This document shows positions 13,501 through 28,500 of a DNA stretch of 64,000 nt, piece after piece (within the stretch, counting starts at the first letter, position 1; each line of letters begins with the position of its first letter). The notes beneath the pieces were generated by a model. The model worked only from the letters and a program-made list of their open reading frames with translations. It had not been told where the DNA came from and made no database searches. Origin of the DNA: Hofstenia miamia (lineage: Eukaryota > Xenacoelomorpha > Acoela); NCBI GenBank assembly GCA_004352715.1, contig SCFE01000118.1, positions 402,989-466,988 of the forward strand, given 5' to 3'. The position numbers were made by a program, and so were the translations under genes.

Positions 13501-15907
13501 GCGATGGTGGCGCTAGTTTGGAAATCGAAAGAATCATCAGTAGTCTTGATCACGTGCATCAGCGTACATTCGACTATTTCTTTAAGCACCTCAACAACGT
13601 ACTCGCCAAGAGGGCTGTCACCGTCGAAAATCTTGGGAATGTTTTCTGTCATATTTTTATGCGACCACCGCACAATGAAGTCTTGTAAGTGTACCTCAGC
13701 ATTCGTTTAAATTTACTTGTTCAGATTAAAAATAGTTTGTTTGACAATTGTCAATTTAATAATTGAGTAAAAACCAATTTTATTTAAAGTTTTTCATTTA
13801 TTTTAAGTGTTGTTGAGCTACGATTTTCATTTTCGAAGTTTCACCGATTGAACGTCTTTTACAGTAAATATATACAATAAACCATAAATAGAGTTGTTTA
13901 CCACATTGGAATTATCGTTAAAACAACTTAGAATCGAAAAACTAAAACGTTTTTGTTGTCTTTTTAATGCTTTAACGCTTGAATGCATCAAGATTTAATA
14001 GCACACTTACACTGTGTGAGTCATAGTTGACCCATATTTGTATTTAGCAAAACTCAATTACAAAATCAACGTGCATTCTATAAAAGCAATGAATTTAAGG
14101 TAAAACTACAGCCAATTATGAGTAGTTTACTAGGCTAAAGATATGTCCATGCAAATTTGTAAGTTGGTGTTGGAAACATTTCACACTTATTTCCTTTAAT
14201 ACTAATCGACCCTGGCTCTTTGTGTTCCTTTGGCTTCAGGAGAGAGTATTCTCCAACCACTCTCCCCCAATTAACTATGGATTGGTGGATTATGATATTT
14301 AAAAAAAAACTTCACACAAATACTCCTCATATGAGCACTATCAATTTCAAATGTTCAGAATTTTGATAGCGGTATAATTTTTCGATGCTGTCAAAAATTT
14401 CAAAACTTAGAATTTTCTTTAAAATCAATTAAATGTTGGTTGTAGCAATTAGAAATGTTGGAATATATAATTTTGGTGTTAACCATGGGGGCTCGTACGT
14501 GTAAACAAGGCAAGCAGTGCTTGCCCAATAATTCTTTAATAAATGAATGTCATTCTTAATTGGATGAATTTATATCTATACAATTGTACAAATCGTAAAT
14601 TCTTAGTTTGCGTTAAAACAACATTCATTACGATTTGCTTTAAAAATAATTAAATGATTGCGCCACAGCAAGCAGACGTCTTAATGCTGTACCTACGCTC
14701 GCTTAAACAATTAAGTTATTTCCGTTTTCTTCAACTCATAGCGCGAAGATTTAGATAGCAAAGCAAGCAGTCCGCTTATTGCTTCACATAGAAATATTTC
14801 CGTTGTAAAAGAACCACTCGAAATATTTTCATTCAATAACAATAACCCAAAAGTAAACATGATATTTATTATTGAAATATGAATCAGCTACATTGGGTGC
14901 GTTCGCGATCGCAAACCGGCACAACTGAATAGTTGGCTTTCAGTTGTCAACGTATTCGCGATAGCATTCCGTTGTTTACCAACCTATTCGCGCATCGCAC
15001 CGGTATTGCACTCAGGGTCAACTGGAGCATTCGCGCAATCCACCGGTTTGCAAAATCAGTGTGCACGAAACGCCAACTGATTCGCTTTATAGTTGGGTTT
15101 GGCTGAAATCAATTAAATTTTATACAAATTCAAAAATTGAAGAATTATTTGATACATGTAAATTTCTATTTGCATAACCTTGAATAATTAGCTAAAGAAA
15201 CAGAAAATTTCAATTTTAACGAGGTATTGGTATAATAATCCATTTTTAGAAGTATAAATATATCAATCTGTTATTTATCAATCATATCATGATATTTTTG
15301 ATATTTCTGATATTTTAATAGTACAGTAATATAGTTGTTCGTAAAATTTGTATTTTATGAAACCTATTTATCAATATTTTTTCAAAGTAACTATAGATTT
15401 GAGTTTGGCTGCTGTATTTTTTGGTTAATAACATTGTTTTGTACTCCTCTAACCAGACTTGTCAACGAGCCGAGCTTCTTACGAGCTGAGCTTGAGCACA
15501 GTCTTTGATATACAACGAGTGCAAAACGAATCTATTTTAGGCAAAGCAAATTTATAGTTCTGCTTGTAAATTTGATTATGCAGATTCTTCTTATTTTTTC
15601 ATTCAGTATGCCTTTCTTATAATCTTATTTAAGAAATGTTTATTAAATAATAGGAAGAGCTATGTAAAAAATTCTTTGAGCCCAATATTTTTAAAAAATA
15701 TATTGAGCTAAAACGAGCTTCATTCAATGATTTTATGTACGAGCCGAGCCGAACCTAATTAATTAATTTTAATACAAACTTCGAGTTTCATTGAAGTAGC
15801 ATTGTAAAACACGCACCAAATTGTACAGTTCTGGGTTATATTTACCAGAGATCGAGTATTTATTATAAATTTGATTAAAGTGATATTGGTTTAATGGCCC
15901 TGTTGCC

Positions 15908-15949
<42 letters not shown>

Positions 15950-18900
15950 CCTATATATATTTGCGCTCTTGATACAAAATTTTGAAATGCATGCACTGTG
16001 CGCTGTATGCAAAAAAATCTACATAGGTCCTAAATACTAATCTTTAGGTAAAAAATTACGTATTTAACTAAAATGGCAAAATTTTAAATTTTTTAGGTCG
16101 ATAAATCGTCTTAGTAATAGGCGAATAAGAAACGAGCTTGTAAATAAGCAATATTTGATGGGCTAAGAGTAAATTAGGTTGACTACCGCTGCCACCGCCA
16201 ATGTAGTGTGCACGAAATTTAATTAAGTAAACAAACTTTTCCGCTGTTTACAGTTGGGTTTCAGTGGCACTGAAAATGCAAACCGGTGGATGCGCGAATG
16301 CTCTAGTTGACACTTAGTGCAAAACCGGTGCGCTGCGCGAACGCACCCATTGTTCTATTGAAGTTTTTCGGTATACAAGTGCATGAACCAGGTAAGCATA
16401 AGTATCTGATACTATAATTCAATTCAAGGTTACCTCAAAACATATATATATATGCACGCCGTGAGAAACTTTTTAAAGGAGGGGCTAAAAAATTTTTGCA
16501 CATGTGATATTTTAGAAACTTGTTTTTGTTGAAAAAATATTTTATTTCTTTTTGAGGAAATTTAATTATTTATTTGAAGGAGAATAAGGAGATTAAATCT
16601 TATTTCCAAGCATTTGATTATCTGAAGTAATGTGTTAGAATCTGCCCTAATCTCCCATCCCATGTGTAAAAATATAAGAATATAGGCCTATGGTTTATTT
16701 TCTAAATCTCAATTATTTTGAAATCAATATTTACCATATCAGTTATAGGAACATTTTTCTAGCCGATATACTGCATTTCAAATGGAAGTTCAAATAATAA
16801 AACCATTTTTTAAATGAATTGTGTGTTTTACGTATTCTTAATAGTATAATTCACATGTAAACACCTATATACATTAGATTTGAAAAATGGATAAATGTAT
16901 TTCATACAGTAAAAATGTATTCCAAAACATTTAATGCAATATCAAATATTGTTTACCCTCCGTTATAAATGTCACGAACAATGATCTCTAAAGATTTTGC
17001 GCATTGTTGAGGTCAGGGCATATCAAGACTTTATATCATGCTCTAATTACTGTTACAAAATGCATGTATATATATACTGGGATAGGGCCCATTACGGGCA
17101 CAGACAAAAGTGCGCGGGCCGGGCATATAGGCTCTGCATGAATATTTGTTGTTATTCGAATATCTTAAAATCATTTGTTTGATGTACATTAGGTCTACTC
17201 TATATATCTATGTATACGTATTTCGTGTAATACTAATATTCATGTAGATTTATCGTAGAAATTACAAAACAGTACATAAAATATTACACATAAAATTCAT
17301 TAGATTTATCAATTTTAACAAATTCCATTTCACTGTCATCTTCTGATATTGATTGTATCAATAATAATATATTAAATATATATATATATATATATATATA
17401 TTCTAGCATCATCATAGTTGGCCCTGAGAGCAGGCAAAACCATAGTGATAGCATAGTATCTATTCTAGTTCGGGTAAAACATCCTATAGAACTGCTTTGG
17501 CATAAGCAATTTAGAGTATGAAACAAGTATAATAGACTAGAATAACTACTGTGAATATGAACTCCAGTTACATATAAGAATTCATGGTGATTAGTGCCGA
17601 AGTGAAACAACATAGCTTCCACTTAGAATGTATGAATGTCTGGGTCAACTAAACCCCAAAACTGAACGGGCTTAAGCAGCTTGCATAGACAGTCAAGGAC
17701 GTCCTGAATTCGCACTCCGCTTACTCCCCCTCAGCTTTGTAGAAAGTTTAGCTGCTCATGGCCATCTGATTATAGAGCATATATGAGAGCAAGAATAAAC
17801 TAGGTACTGAACCAAAACAATTTATTAGCCATTTGCACACACTAGTTCCCTATTTATACAGATAGAATAATAATATGCAATACACCTGCCAAAGCACAAC
17901 AAAATGTAAACACTAAAACAACGTGATTGGGTAGATGAGTATGTGTGAGAACGGAGCAAGAATTATCATGAGCAATATAGAGGGGACTCCTAGTGGTGAT
18001 GAAGTGATGTGCGTGGGTATTCCGTGCAGTGACAAAGGTCCTGATTGTACAATATATATAAATTGCATGTATATATTGTACTATTTTGTATTTTAATATT
18101 TGCTTGTTATACATCATAAATCTTAGGCCTAGCATTTCACATGAGGAAAGAACCAATTTTTTTGATCAAGGACGCCCAATGCCAAATTTGTCACTTCATC
18201 AAGTAATGCCAATTTTTTCAAGACATTTCAACTTAAATTTTTACCAAAAATATAAGTGGTTAACAGGATGTGAAAAAATTAATGCTTTGTTTTGTTGGCC
18301 TTGCTTGATATTTGGAAAGAAAAAGAGTACATGGAATGCAGAAGGATTAAAAAATCTCAATAATTTACGTAATGCTCCAAGTAGACATAGCAATTCTGAA
18401 AGTCACATTAATTCAACAGTAGCATTAAGATTGTTTAATAATCATGAAGCTATTGCAATAGATAATGTCCTAGCTATGCAAATACGTTCGCATAATGTAA
18501 AGGTTCAAGAAAACCGTAACATTCGAAAAAGATTTATTGACATCACATGTTACTTAGATAAATTTAATTTGCCATTTATAGGACATGATGAAAGTGAATA
18601 TTCACCGAATCAAGGTCAGTACATAGAGATGATAACTTTCTTAAAGTCGTATGATCCTCTTTTAGCAGCTCATCTTGAAAAAAATTCAGTTTTTACCGGT
18701 TTAAGTAAAACCATTCAAAATAATTTAATTTCTTCAGTTTTTGAGTACATGCAGCAAAGCATAAAAAATTCAATTAAGTTATCGTCATTTATTTCAATTA
18801 CTGTAGATGAGGCTACAGACAATTCAAGCAAGTCTTTACTATCAATAATTTTTCATTATGTAAGCAGAAAAAAACATCCTGTTGAAAGATTGGTCAGTTT

Positions 18901-20864
18901 GCAAGAAATCGGAATGCTTCGAATGGCAGATGTTATTAGCAACGTTATTAAAAATTGCTTAGAGTTCTTTGACTGCAAGCAAAAACTTATATGCCAAGCC
19001 TATGATGGAGCTTCTGTATTATCAGGACATTTAAATGGTGTACATGCTAAGATTCGTGAAATTTCACCACATGCAATACATATACATTGATTGCACATTA
19101 TTTTAATTTAGTACTTTCGCAGGCTTTGTCTTTTAATAAAGAACTTAAAAATTTTTTCTACGCTCGATGGTCTATCTACCATTTTCTCAGTTTCATATAA
19201 GAGAGAAGCAGTTTTGCATGAATATTTAAGTAAAAAAATTAGTTATTATTATTCAAGATAATCTGGAGGATATTAGAAGGGCCTTTGAATATATAATTTA
19301 AAATCCGCAACACTTTGATTGCAAAACAGTAGCAAGCAGCCAAGGGTTCATTTCAAATTGAAATTCATTTACCACACAGTTTCTGCTATTTTTTCTGAAA
19401 GATATATTTAATCTCACGGATTGTTTGTACAATGTTCTTCAATCAAAAATTATAGACATTGGTTTTTGCATTACAGAAATTAAAAAATTTATAGGACTTA
19501 TTCAAGAAAAACGTGAACTTTTCCCGCGAATTTGGAACCAATTCATTCAACAAGAATCCTTAAGTACTCGCGAATCAAATTGTAGTGTGGATAAATTAAG
19601 GATTTTATATTTTGAAATAATTGATGATCTTTGTACACAAATGAATTCTAGATTCACTTCACTATGCATGTTCGGTTTTTTAGAATTATTGAATTTTAAA
19701 AAAATTGAAAAATTTAAATATGAATTTCGTCAGTTGTTATTTAATTATCTAGATTTCTACTCAAAGTTTTTTGATCTTACAAGACGTAATGAATTTCAAT
19801 TTTTATATCAGTGAAATGCTTTGATTGTAAGTCAAAAAAAGATCTTATTAGATATTTTCAACTGCATGATTTGTCAAATGCCCTACCGGAAACATGTTCG
19901 TATTTTGATTTAGTACAAACGATTGGATTTTCAGCAGCATCGGCAGAAAGATCATTTTCTGTTTTAAAAAAAATTAAAACAAGTGCAAGAACAACAATCA
20001 GAGGTGAACGGCTGCATCAATTATTAACAATGTCTCTTGAAAAAGATTTGCTAAATGAACTACAGGAGGAAACTGATTTTTATAAGAACATTATAGATAT
20101 TTTTGTTAAAAAAAATCGCCGTATGGATTTCATATATAAATAAGTTTTCACAAAAATGGGAAAATCCCAAGGCTTTCAAGAAAGCTTCTAGACCTTTTGA
20201 GGAATAATGGCAAATTTAATAAGGGTTTCTCCACTCCAGGTTGTATAGGGTTAAGAAAATACGAGATTTGCACTGATTTTAAGGCGAAAAAAATTAGCCA
20301 GTATGGGTGCCACTATTTAAAATAATTTGAAAGCCACCAACAGTGACTCCAGACTCCATGTATTTGGTTGCAGCAACAAATCCTGCCATTCTATTGTCAC
20401 TACTGGTTTGCTGCTGATATTTGTAGTGCTATTAGTATGCATTGCTTTTTAGCATAAAAAATTTTAAACATAGATCTTTGGAAAATAACGCAATACTGGT
20501 CTCATATAACTTTGACACTACTACTACTACTTAACGCGTTTTTGTAGTTATTTTTTCAACTGATTCACATGAGAGTTCCTCTTCGCAAGCGAAATAATTT
20601 GCAGTTATGGCTTTCATTCCAGTTATAGTAGATTCCGAACAAAACTTATATTAACTGTAACATGGAGGTAAATCATCAATCGTATTAATTGGGCTGTGGA
20701 TGTGAATCAAAAGCTAAAAAGCTGTTTCGTTTTTATCATTAAAAAGTTTAGCTATGGCTGAAACCAAATGTAGTTGACAGCTTCTCCAATTTGTTTAGTA
20801 TTTCGTATAGTACTTCTAAATTTATGAGAAGATATCCAAAGAACTTGAGGTCCTCGTCGATTTG

Positions 20865-20914
<50 letters not shown>

Positions 20915-22498
20915 AATACGGCTTGATCTGAAAATTGTATAGCGCTGCGTAAAACCTAAAAAACTAGTTAACTACGCTGCACCGGCGCATACAAGTATCT
21001 CAAAATATATTTTGTCAAACGTGAAAATCTTCAATGTTAACATTAGAAAAACTACAGAAGGTCAAAATTACCTTTAAGCATTTTTGTATGTTTCATTATT
21101 CATTCAGTAAAAACACTAGCAGGTACATATACTTCTAATTATGTTGATAATCTCATTGAATTTGCTATTTGTAGAAATTTTGTTTCTATCCCATAATTTT
21201 CGCATTTGTGAAACATCAGTTGTAAATATATTTTCAAGGAGTAGTCTCGGTTCTAATGATATAGTACAATATTTATACATTATGTTATTTAAACAGCTTT
21301 CATCAATATCACTCAAAGTATGAAATCCTGGGATTTAAAAATATAAATCCCGGAATTGTTTACCAGAATACATTTCGAAAGTCTTTAGATTGTAGTTTCC
21401 ATATTTAAACGAGATTTTGCCGGTGACCAGCTGTTTAGGATGAATGACATGTTTTTGTGTAACATAGCATTGAATCACCGCGTGCGGAGTTATCTTCCTT
21501 TTCCAAAATTGATTTTGCAAAATTTTTTAAATTATAAGTTCCCACTTTTAAAACACATGCAGCGATGTGTTAGCGAATGTTAATCACCAACCAATCAAGT
21601 AAACGTGATTTTGCTTTTTATGCTATGGTATTTCTGTAAAATCACTGTACTCATAAATTTTTTTGTATGTCAGTGAGAAAGTATTTTACTTCACTTTATG
21701 TTTTATGACAACCCTAGTTAATGGTTTGATTTTAATTCCTTTTTAGATCAATTGTAAAGAACGAATCACTTCATAAACCGGTGTGTATAAATATTTTCAA
21801 CAACTACCATCCCCCTGGCGACGAGAATTACGTCGAGGTATTTCCTTCAGTGCAAACTCACCCAGATCCATCAGCAATTAGCAATGAAGAATTAGATAAA
21901 GTGGGATGGTATCATGGTCAGGTTTCTCCGTATGTTTTGCTTCGTTTACTCATTTAATTTAAGAATGCCAATCCAATTAGGACCAAGTCATTGAAACTCG
22001 ATTGACAATAAATATGACAGTGAAGGAGTTTTAATGTAAGCTACACACCACACTCATTTCCTCATATTTTAGCATTACTTTTCTTTCTTCATGTTTCTCA
22101 AGCATCTGAAATTGTTTATTGCGAAAAATTCCATCTCAGATTTTTAACTTCATTTAATTAACTAGTCCCACTTTCTTCGATATCTTTGCTTTGGAATGTG
22201 GGATTCTATAAACTGCGCGACGTATTTTGCATAACCTTTAATATATTTTATTGGTACCTTTATCTGGTTCCTACCAGGCATGAATGAATTCAGAGAATTC
22301 GATAGTCCTTAGCAAAAATTCATATATATATATATANNNNNNNNNNNNNNNNNNNNNNNNNNNNNNNNNNNNNNNNNNNNNNNNNNNNNNNNNNNNNNNN
22401 NNNNNNNNNNNNNNNNNNNNNNNNNNNNNNNNNNNNTTATCTGGTTCCTACCAGGCATGAATGAATTCAGAGAATTCGATAGTCCTTAGCAAAAATTC

Positions 22499-22534
<36 letters not shown>

Positions 22535-25500
22535 TCAGCTCTGTGACATTTTAAATTTCTACTACATGATATGTTTCCCCGTGCAAGTATTGCAATAGGT
22601 AGCTTAAGGCTGTGCACTGTATAGATTAGTATTAGTATATTGCACAAAATATGCTCCACATTCATTTTCTTGTGTTCTTTATGATTTGAATATAATTGTA
22701 TTTTACTGGATTACTAATGGTATTCAAGTAATAGATCATTAACAGTAAAATATGTTTTATCAACGAAAAATTTAGAGAGGAAACACAAGAGCTGATGGAT
22801 GGTGCTCCCGATGGAAGCTTTTTTGTCCGTGATTCAATCAATCGTCCTGGCACATTTACACTTGTATTGAAGTAGGTTTTCGTTTCAAATGTTAGCTGTA
22901 TTTGTTGCGTGATGTAATTTAATTTAATGGATTTAGATACTTTGGTGAAAATAAGATGATAAGAATTGAGAGTGGCAACGGTGGATTCAACTTTACACCG
23001 CCTTACAAATTCCACTCAGTTGTTCATCTTATCAATCATTTCAAAATCAACTCTCTTTTCGAATATAACAAAATTCTAAACACCCGCTTGAAACATCCCG
23101 TCAACAGAGTCACTCTCTCACAGGTATCTATCTTGTATAGTGGATTTATACATTTTTTTGTAGGCATTTCAATGTACTTTGATAAGATTTAATAATTCAT
23201 GATATATCATTAATGTATATTGTGTGTCATTATAATTTGTTTTTCTAGCTGTTAGCCAGCGTATAGCTACATGTATTTGCCAAATATGAAATAGTTTTTC
23301 ATCATGCGATATGCAATAGTCGTAGTAAATTGCAAGTGTCTAGAACAAAGTTACTTGCGGATTGTGTTTTAAAGTAGATCTATTTCGATTTTTACCTAAA
23401 GGGTTTAGTCGAGATTTAAATAGATATTTATACTGAAAAATATCTTTGTATCCTAAGTAAGGCATATCTTCTGATTTATTACAACTATATCCAACTATAT
23501 ATTGAGAATTTTTTCAGCCAAGATGTAGAAAATTATATTACTTTTCGAGAATCAGACTTCAATAACTATACACTATATATATTCAATATTAACAGAAGGG
23601 GTTTGTGAAGGCGGGCATGACTACCTAATATTTGAGCATAATTGCCCCGAGTATCATAGTGAATTTTAATCTTTAGAATGACAATAATCCTTTCTTTAAT
23701 CTTAATTTCTATACGGGCTTTGCTTATGATGCACACACATGATATATAAGTATCAAGAATTTCAAGGTCAGAGAAATAAAGTTATTGCCAGAGATGGACA
23801 TGGGACGAAAATTTAGGCCCACGCCCGGGCTGTCCCGGCCCTGCCCAAGAAACTTTAGGCCCATTTTCATAGTACTTGTCAAAAATATTTCTTTAATTTG
23901 TTGGTTTGCTCTACAAAAATTTGGTATGATAAAGATTCTAAATTGAAATTTAGAAATGTATATGGTACTAATGTAAAATCTCCAAATTGTAAATTTTATT
24001 TTTCAACTTTATGATAATGACTAAGGTAAAATTCAATGTATTTGCGTGCACTGTTACGGAATAGTCAATTTTTTAAAATTCAGCCAAGGCCAGGCCCATG
24101 TTCATCTCTGCTTCCCATATTAAATATTGTGAGGTCAATAAACGAAAATTCAACATCTAATCCAAAAATTATTGTGAATGATAAAATGATCTGTTTCGAT
24201 CACTATGATGTCTGGCATTACAGAACGAACATTGTAAATGTGTTTGTTTGCTGCAAACTACACATTTTTCTAAAATATGCTTTGTGCAGTGACATCCGTT
24301 TTCGCAATTGAAATTTTTTTGATTTTGCTGTTGTGAAATATTGATAAGCGACACAGCAAATCCCCAAGCGGTTCATGCTCTTTTAAAGAATCCAGTTGAC
24401 ACATTCAATGCATTGATGAATAAACGAAAACACCACTTTTTTCTTTGTTTTTTTAGTCTGTATAATAACAGGAGTCTGTACGTAAGTTTGTCTGCTGGAC
24501 AGAAAACTAGTGTTCTTTGGTCTTCACCTCAAAGAATTTGTTTGTTGTTCCGTGAAATAATCTGAAGTACCCATCATGTCATCTTAACAAAGCAACATTT
24601 TAATTTTATCAATAATCAAGCATGAAAATTTTCTTCATTTTGATTTCAGCAAATTTTTGAAGGTTTAATACTTGCAGTTCCAACACATTTGTTGAGTGAT
24701 TTATTATACTTGTTGCTGTGGTATTATTATCTTGAGATGCAATAATAGCGTTGAAAAAATGCAAAAATTGTCGATCGAGAATGTTTGCACAAGTTTTGTC
24801 CATAGTAGAATTTAGCAAAAAGCGAAATGGCAATATAAGTGATGATTTTCCTCAATAATAATGTAGATCCACAAAATATCCAAACTTTGAATCCAAGTTG
24901 TACTAGATTACCTAAGGGTAATCCAAAAATGCAATATAGGCACAAGTTATGTGGTAAATTTTTTGACTCCAAGTCTTCCAAAATTTAGTATCATGGACAA
25001 AATGAGGATCAATATGGAACTCGAATGCAGCAGAGGCTTACTACATTAATTTATTATACGTTGCGGGTGCGTAGTCATGTAATATTAACCCTTTCACGCC
25101 CAAAATTAAAAGAAAAGTGATATTGGGCTTTTCTTTTGCATTTTGTGCATACAAAAGTACAGTTATATGCCTGCGAAAAGTCCTTCCCGTACAAACGACT
25201 GAGCAAAACCAAAAGCAAGTTGAAAATTTTATTTTTTGTATTTATTGCTATTCATCAAACGAATCAGCTGACAACAATAATCTATGAAGCAATTTTTCTC
25301 TCAAACAGAAAAGTGCAACCCTTCATTGGAGCTAGAATACTTGGAACAAATGTTTTGAACTTTACTTGTACACATTGCCCGTCTCTCCGACAACATGAGA
25401 AGGTGATCAATTACATCTGGGCGAGGTTTCTCTATTAGCTAGGATTTTAAGTATTCTGCCTTTTTTCTTTTCTCCAATATACTATACTCGACTGCTGAAG

Positions 25501-28500
25501 AACTTTTTCGTTTTTCTTCAAGTATTGTGCAATTTTCGCTTTAAAGTCCCATAATGGTTTCATCTCTCCTTACACCATGCCAATATCTGAACAATCTTTG
25601 AGATACAGGAGCCAAGAATTAACAATAAATAAGTCGACAATAATAAAAATTTGTTAGTTGTTGTTCTCATAAACTTTATACTTCATTATTATCTGAACTT
25701 TTGGTGTTAGAAGAATTTAAGTTTTTTTTAAAATTCAAATTTTCATTGAAAAGTAGTTATTAATATTTAGCACACATGTTCACGATAGCAAGGAAGGAGC
25801 TCATTTACTCATGACTGTGTCCCTATCTACATATTTTCAAATTTTCTAATTTGACTGGAAAATTGTTTCAAAATGTGGATAAAACCGATTCTATATTTAT
25901 TGATTCAATAAGCAGTTTTAGACTAAAATGCATGTATCAAATATCAACTACCTACCGTATGCTGTAAAGCAGAACACATAGGAATTCGGCAAGCGAAGTT
26001 TTCAACTTTCAGCAAGATGTATTGCCAGATTTGAAAACTGGGCTGTTTTTGGACTTATCCCCGACCGACTGACCAGATTATATTTTACTCCACTGACTTA
26101 TGCTTCTTAGAGGCCCACAATTACCACACTGCGAATTTGATTGGATATTTTCACTAATGTATTGATGAATATGTGTATATCAACTTAGTCCATTCTATTT
26201 GTGTTGCAATTTCATCATGTTAATGGACAAACATGTCATATATTTCACATTTCATAAGCTCTTCCTAGCACAACCCTCTTCTAACTTATGAATGTAATTA
26301 TTGACTCAACTAATGAAGCCATTTGTACTATCCCCTTTATATGGAGTGGATTCTGTATGCAACCACGTCTTTTTATTTCTTCGAGAGTATATTAGTTTTT
26401 GCATATTCCATGACTAAAATTTGCTGCCAGCATAACTTACGTCAACGCAAAGTGAGAGAAACTCAGAAATTCTGTTTATTTACATCAGACAAAATTTATG
26501 CCAGAATTTTTGCATCGTGCAACAATACAGGGCTGATTAAATTAAATATAGATTGATCCTTAAAAATGTTCGTTTTAAAATATTCGCAAATTTATTTCAA
26601 ATTTATATCAAATTTAAACAAAATTAAATAATTTCTTTTAATAAATATTTTTAATACGAACATTCTTTTATGAAATGATTTGTACAGCATTTGGAGAAAA
26701 CATTGTGGGCCCCCGCAGAGTTCAAGATATTGCAAAACAATTCTCAGAAGGTGAAATGATGGACTTTAAACGTAAACATGGAAGTGGCCGCCCGTCTACA
26801 GATAAACGACTAGAACTGAGGGAAGTGATCGAGGAAGAATTAACCAATAACAATGATTTTACATTGCGGGAGCTGGCCGTCAAACATGATGTATCATTCC
26901 ATATGATTCGAGACATTCTCACCAAAGATCTGAGAGGCTTATCTATTGGGAGCAAGTTGGTGCCCCATGTGTTATCTAACAACAATAAGGAAAATCGTGT
27001 AGCAGGATGCCAAGAAATCCTACGGTACTTGTCTACCCGAAATGCATATAAAAATTTGATCATCATTGANTTAATAAATATTTTTAATACGAACATTCTT
27101 TTATGAAATGATTTGTACAGCATTTGGAGAAAACATTGTGGGCCCCCGCAGAGTTCAAGATATTGCAAAACAATTCTCAGAAGGTGAAATGATGGACTTT
27201 AAACGTAAACATGGAAGTGGCCGCCCGTCTACAGATAAACGACTAGAACTGAGGGAAGTGATCGAGGAAGAATTAACCAATAACAATGATTTTACATTGC
27301 GGGAGCTGGCCGTCAAACATGATGTATCATTCCATATGATTCGAGACATTCTCACCAAAGATCTGAGAGGCTTATCTATTGGGAGCAAGTTGGTGCCCCA
27401 TGTGTTATCTAACAACAATAAGGAAAATCGTGTAGCAGGATGCCAAGAAATCCTACGGTACTTGTCTACCCGAAATGCATATAAAAATTTGATCATCATT
27501 GACGAAAAACAGTTTTTTGAACGACCGGTTGGAAACTCAGCCACAAGACGTCAATGGGTGGCACCCGATGGCGATCAGCCTAAATCTGCCAGACGATGCC
27601 CAATGGATAAAAAATGTATGGCCATGGTGGCCATTACATTTACAGGCTTAAGCTATGTGAAGGTTTTGCCAAGAGGTCAAACAATTGATTCAAATGTTTG
27701 CATTGATTTCCTTGCTGAAACATTGACTGCATTTGATTCTTACGATCTCAGAATGTCACACAAAGCTATTTCACCACCGAATTGCGTGATCGTGCACGAC
27801 AATGCCAGGCCGCATGTTTCTAAGTTAACATCTGATTATCTCCAATCCAAAAAACATAAGACGTCTTCATCAGCCACCCTATTCGCCTGATGTCAATATG
27901 CTAGACCGCATGTTTTTTCAAAGTACAATTTTTATGCCCCACAAGATGTTTAACTTTTCATCAGAATGTGCTAGCACAAATAGCGATGAAGTTATGAAAT
28001 ATGAATATGAAAAACTGCAATATCATTGCCAGGAAATCATTGACTGTGAAGGCGATTATGTATAATTATGATTAATATGTTCTTGTAAAGTTTCCTTGTC
28101 TTGATCGAAGTAAATTTGCGAAAACGAACATTTTTAAGGATCAATCTATAGAATCTTTTTATCACTTGGATTTTTTCAGTTGTGAAATTCATTTTTCGTT
28201 TTCTTATATATTTCAAATAACAATTATGGCATTACGCTCAAGAAAAACCACTCCATTCAGGAATGTAACAAAATCATAAGATCCTTTATTTCTCCAAATA
28301 TTCATATAATCGAAGTCTTTTCATACTTTCTGATTAATCACCGCACAATAGATGTTGAACTCTTCGCAAAGGATGGCATTCACTTGTCTCGAAAAAGTCT
28401 TTCTACACTGATCTCTCGCCTCAAGTCACATTTCAGGCCCACTTCTCAGCGTTTTTCTATTGACTCATCTCGTTCTTATGCTTCTGTAGCTTCGAAAGGT

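Noticed and set aside
25085-25101. piggyBac left end (TTAACCCTTTCACGCC)
   Set aside because: No matching right end was found, and its position relative to the transposase relic is unclear.
26675-27106. Second, truncated transposase gene in tandem
   Set aside because: Exact copy of 27108-27502 ending at a single N; an assembly overlap.
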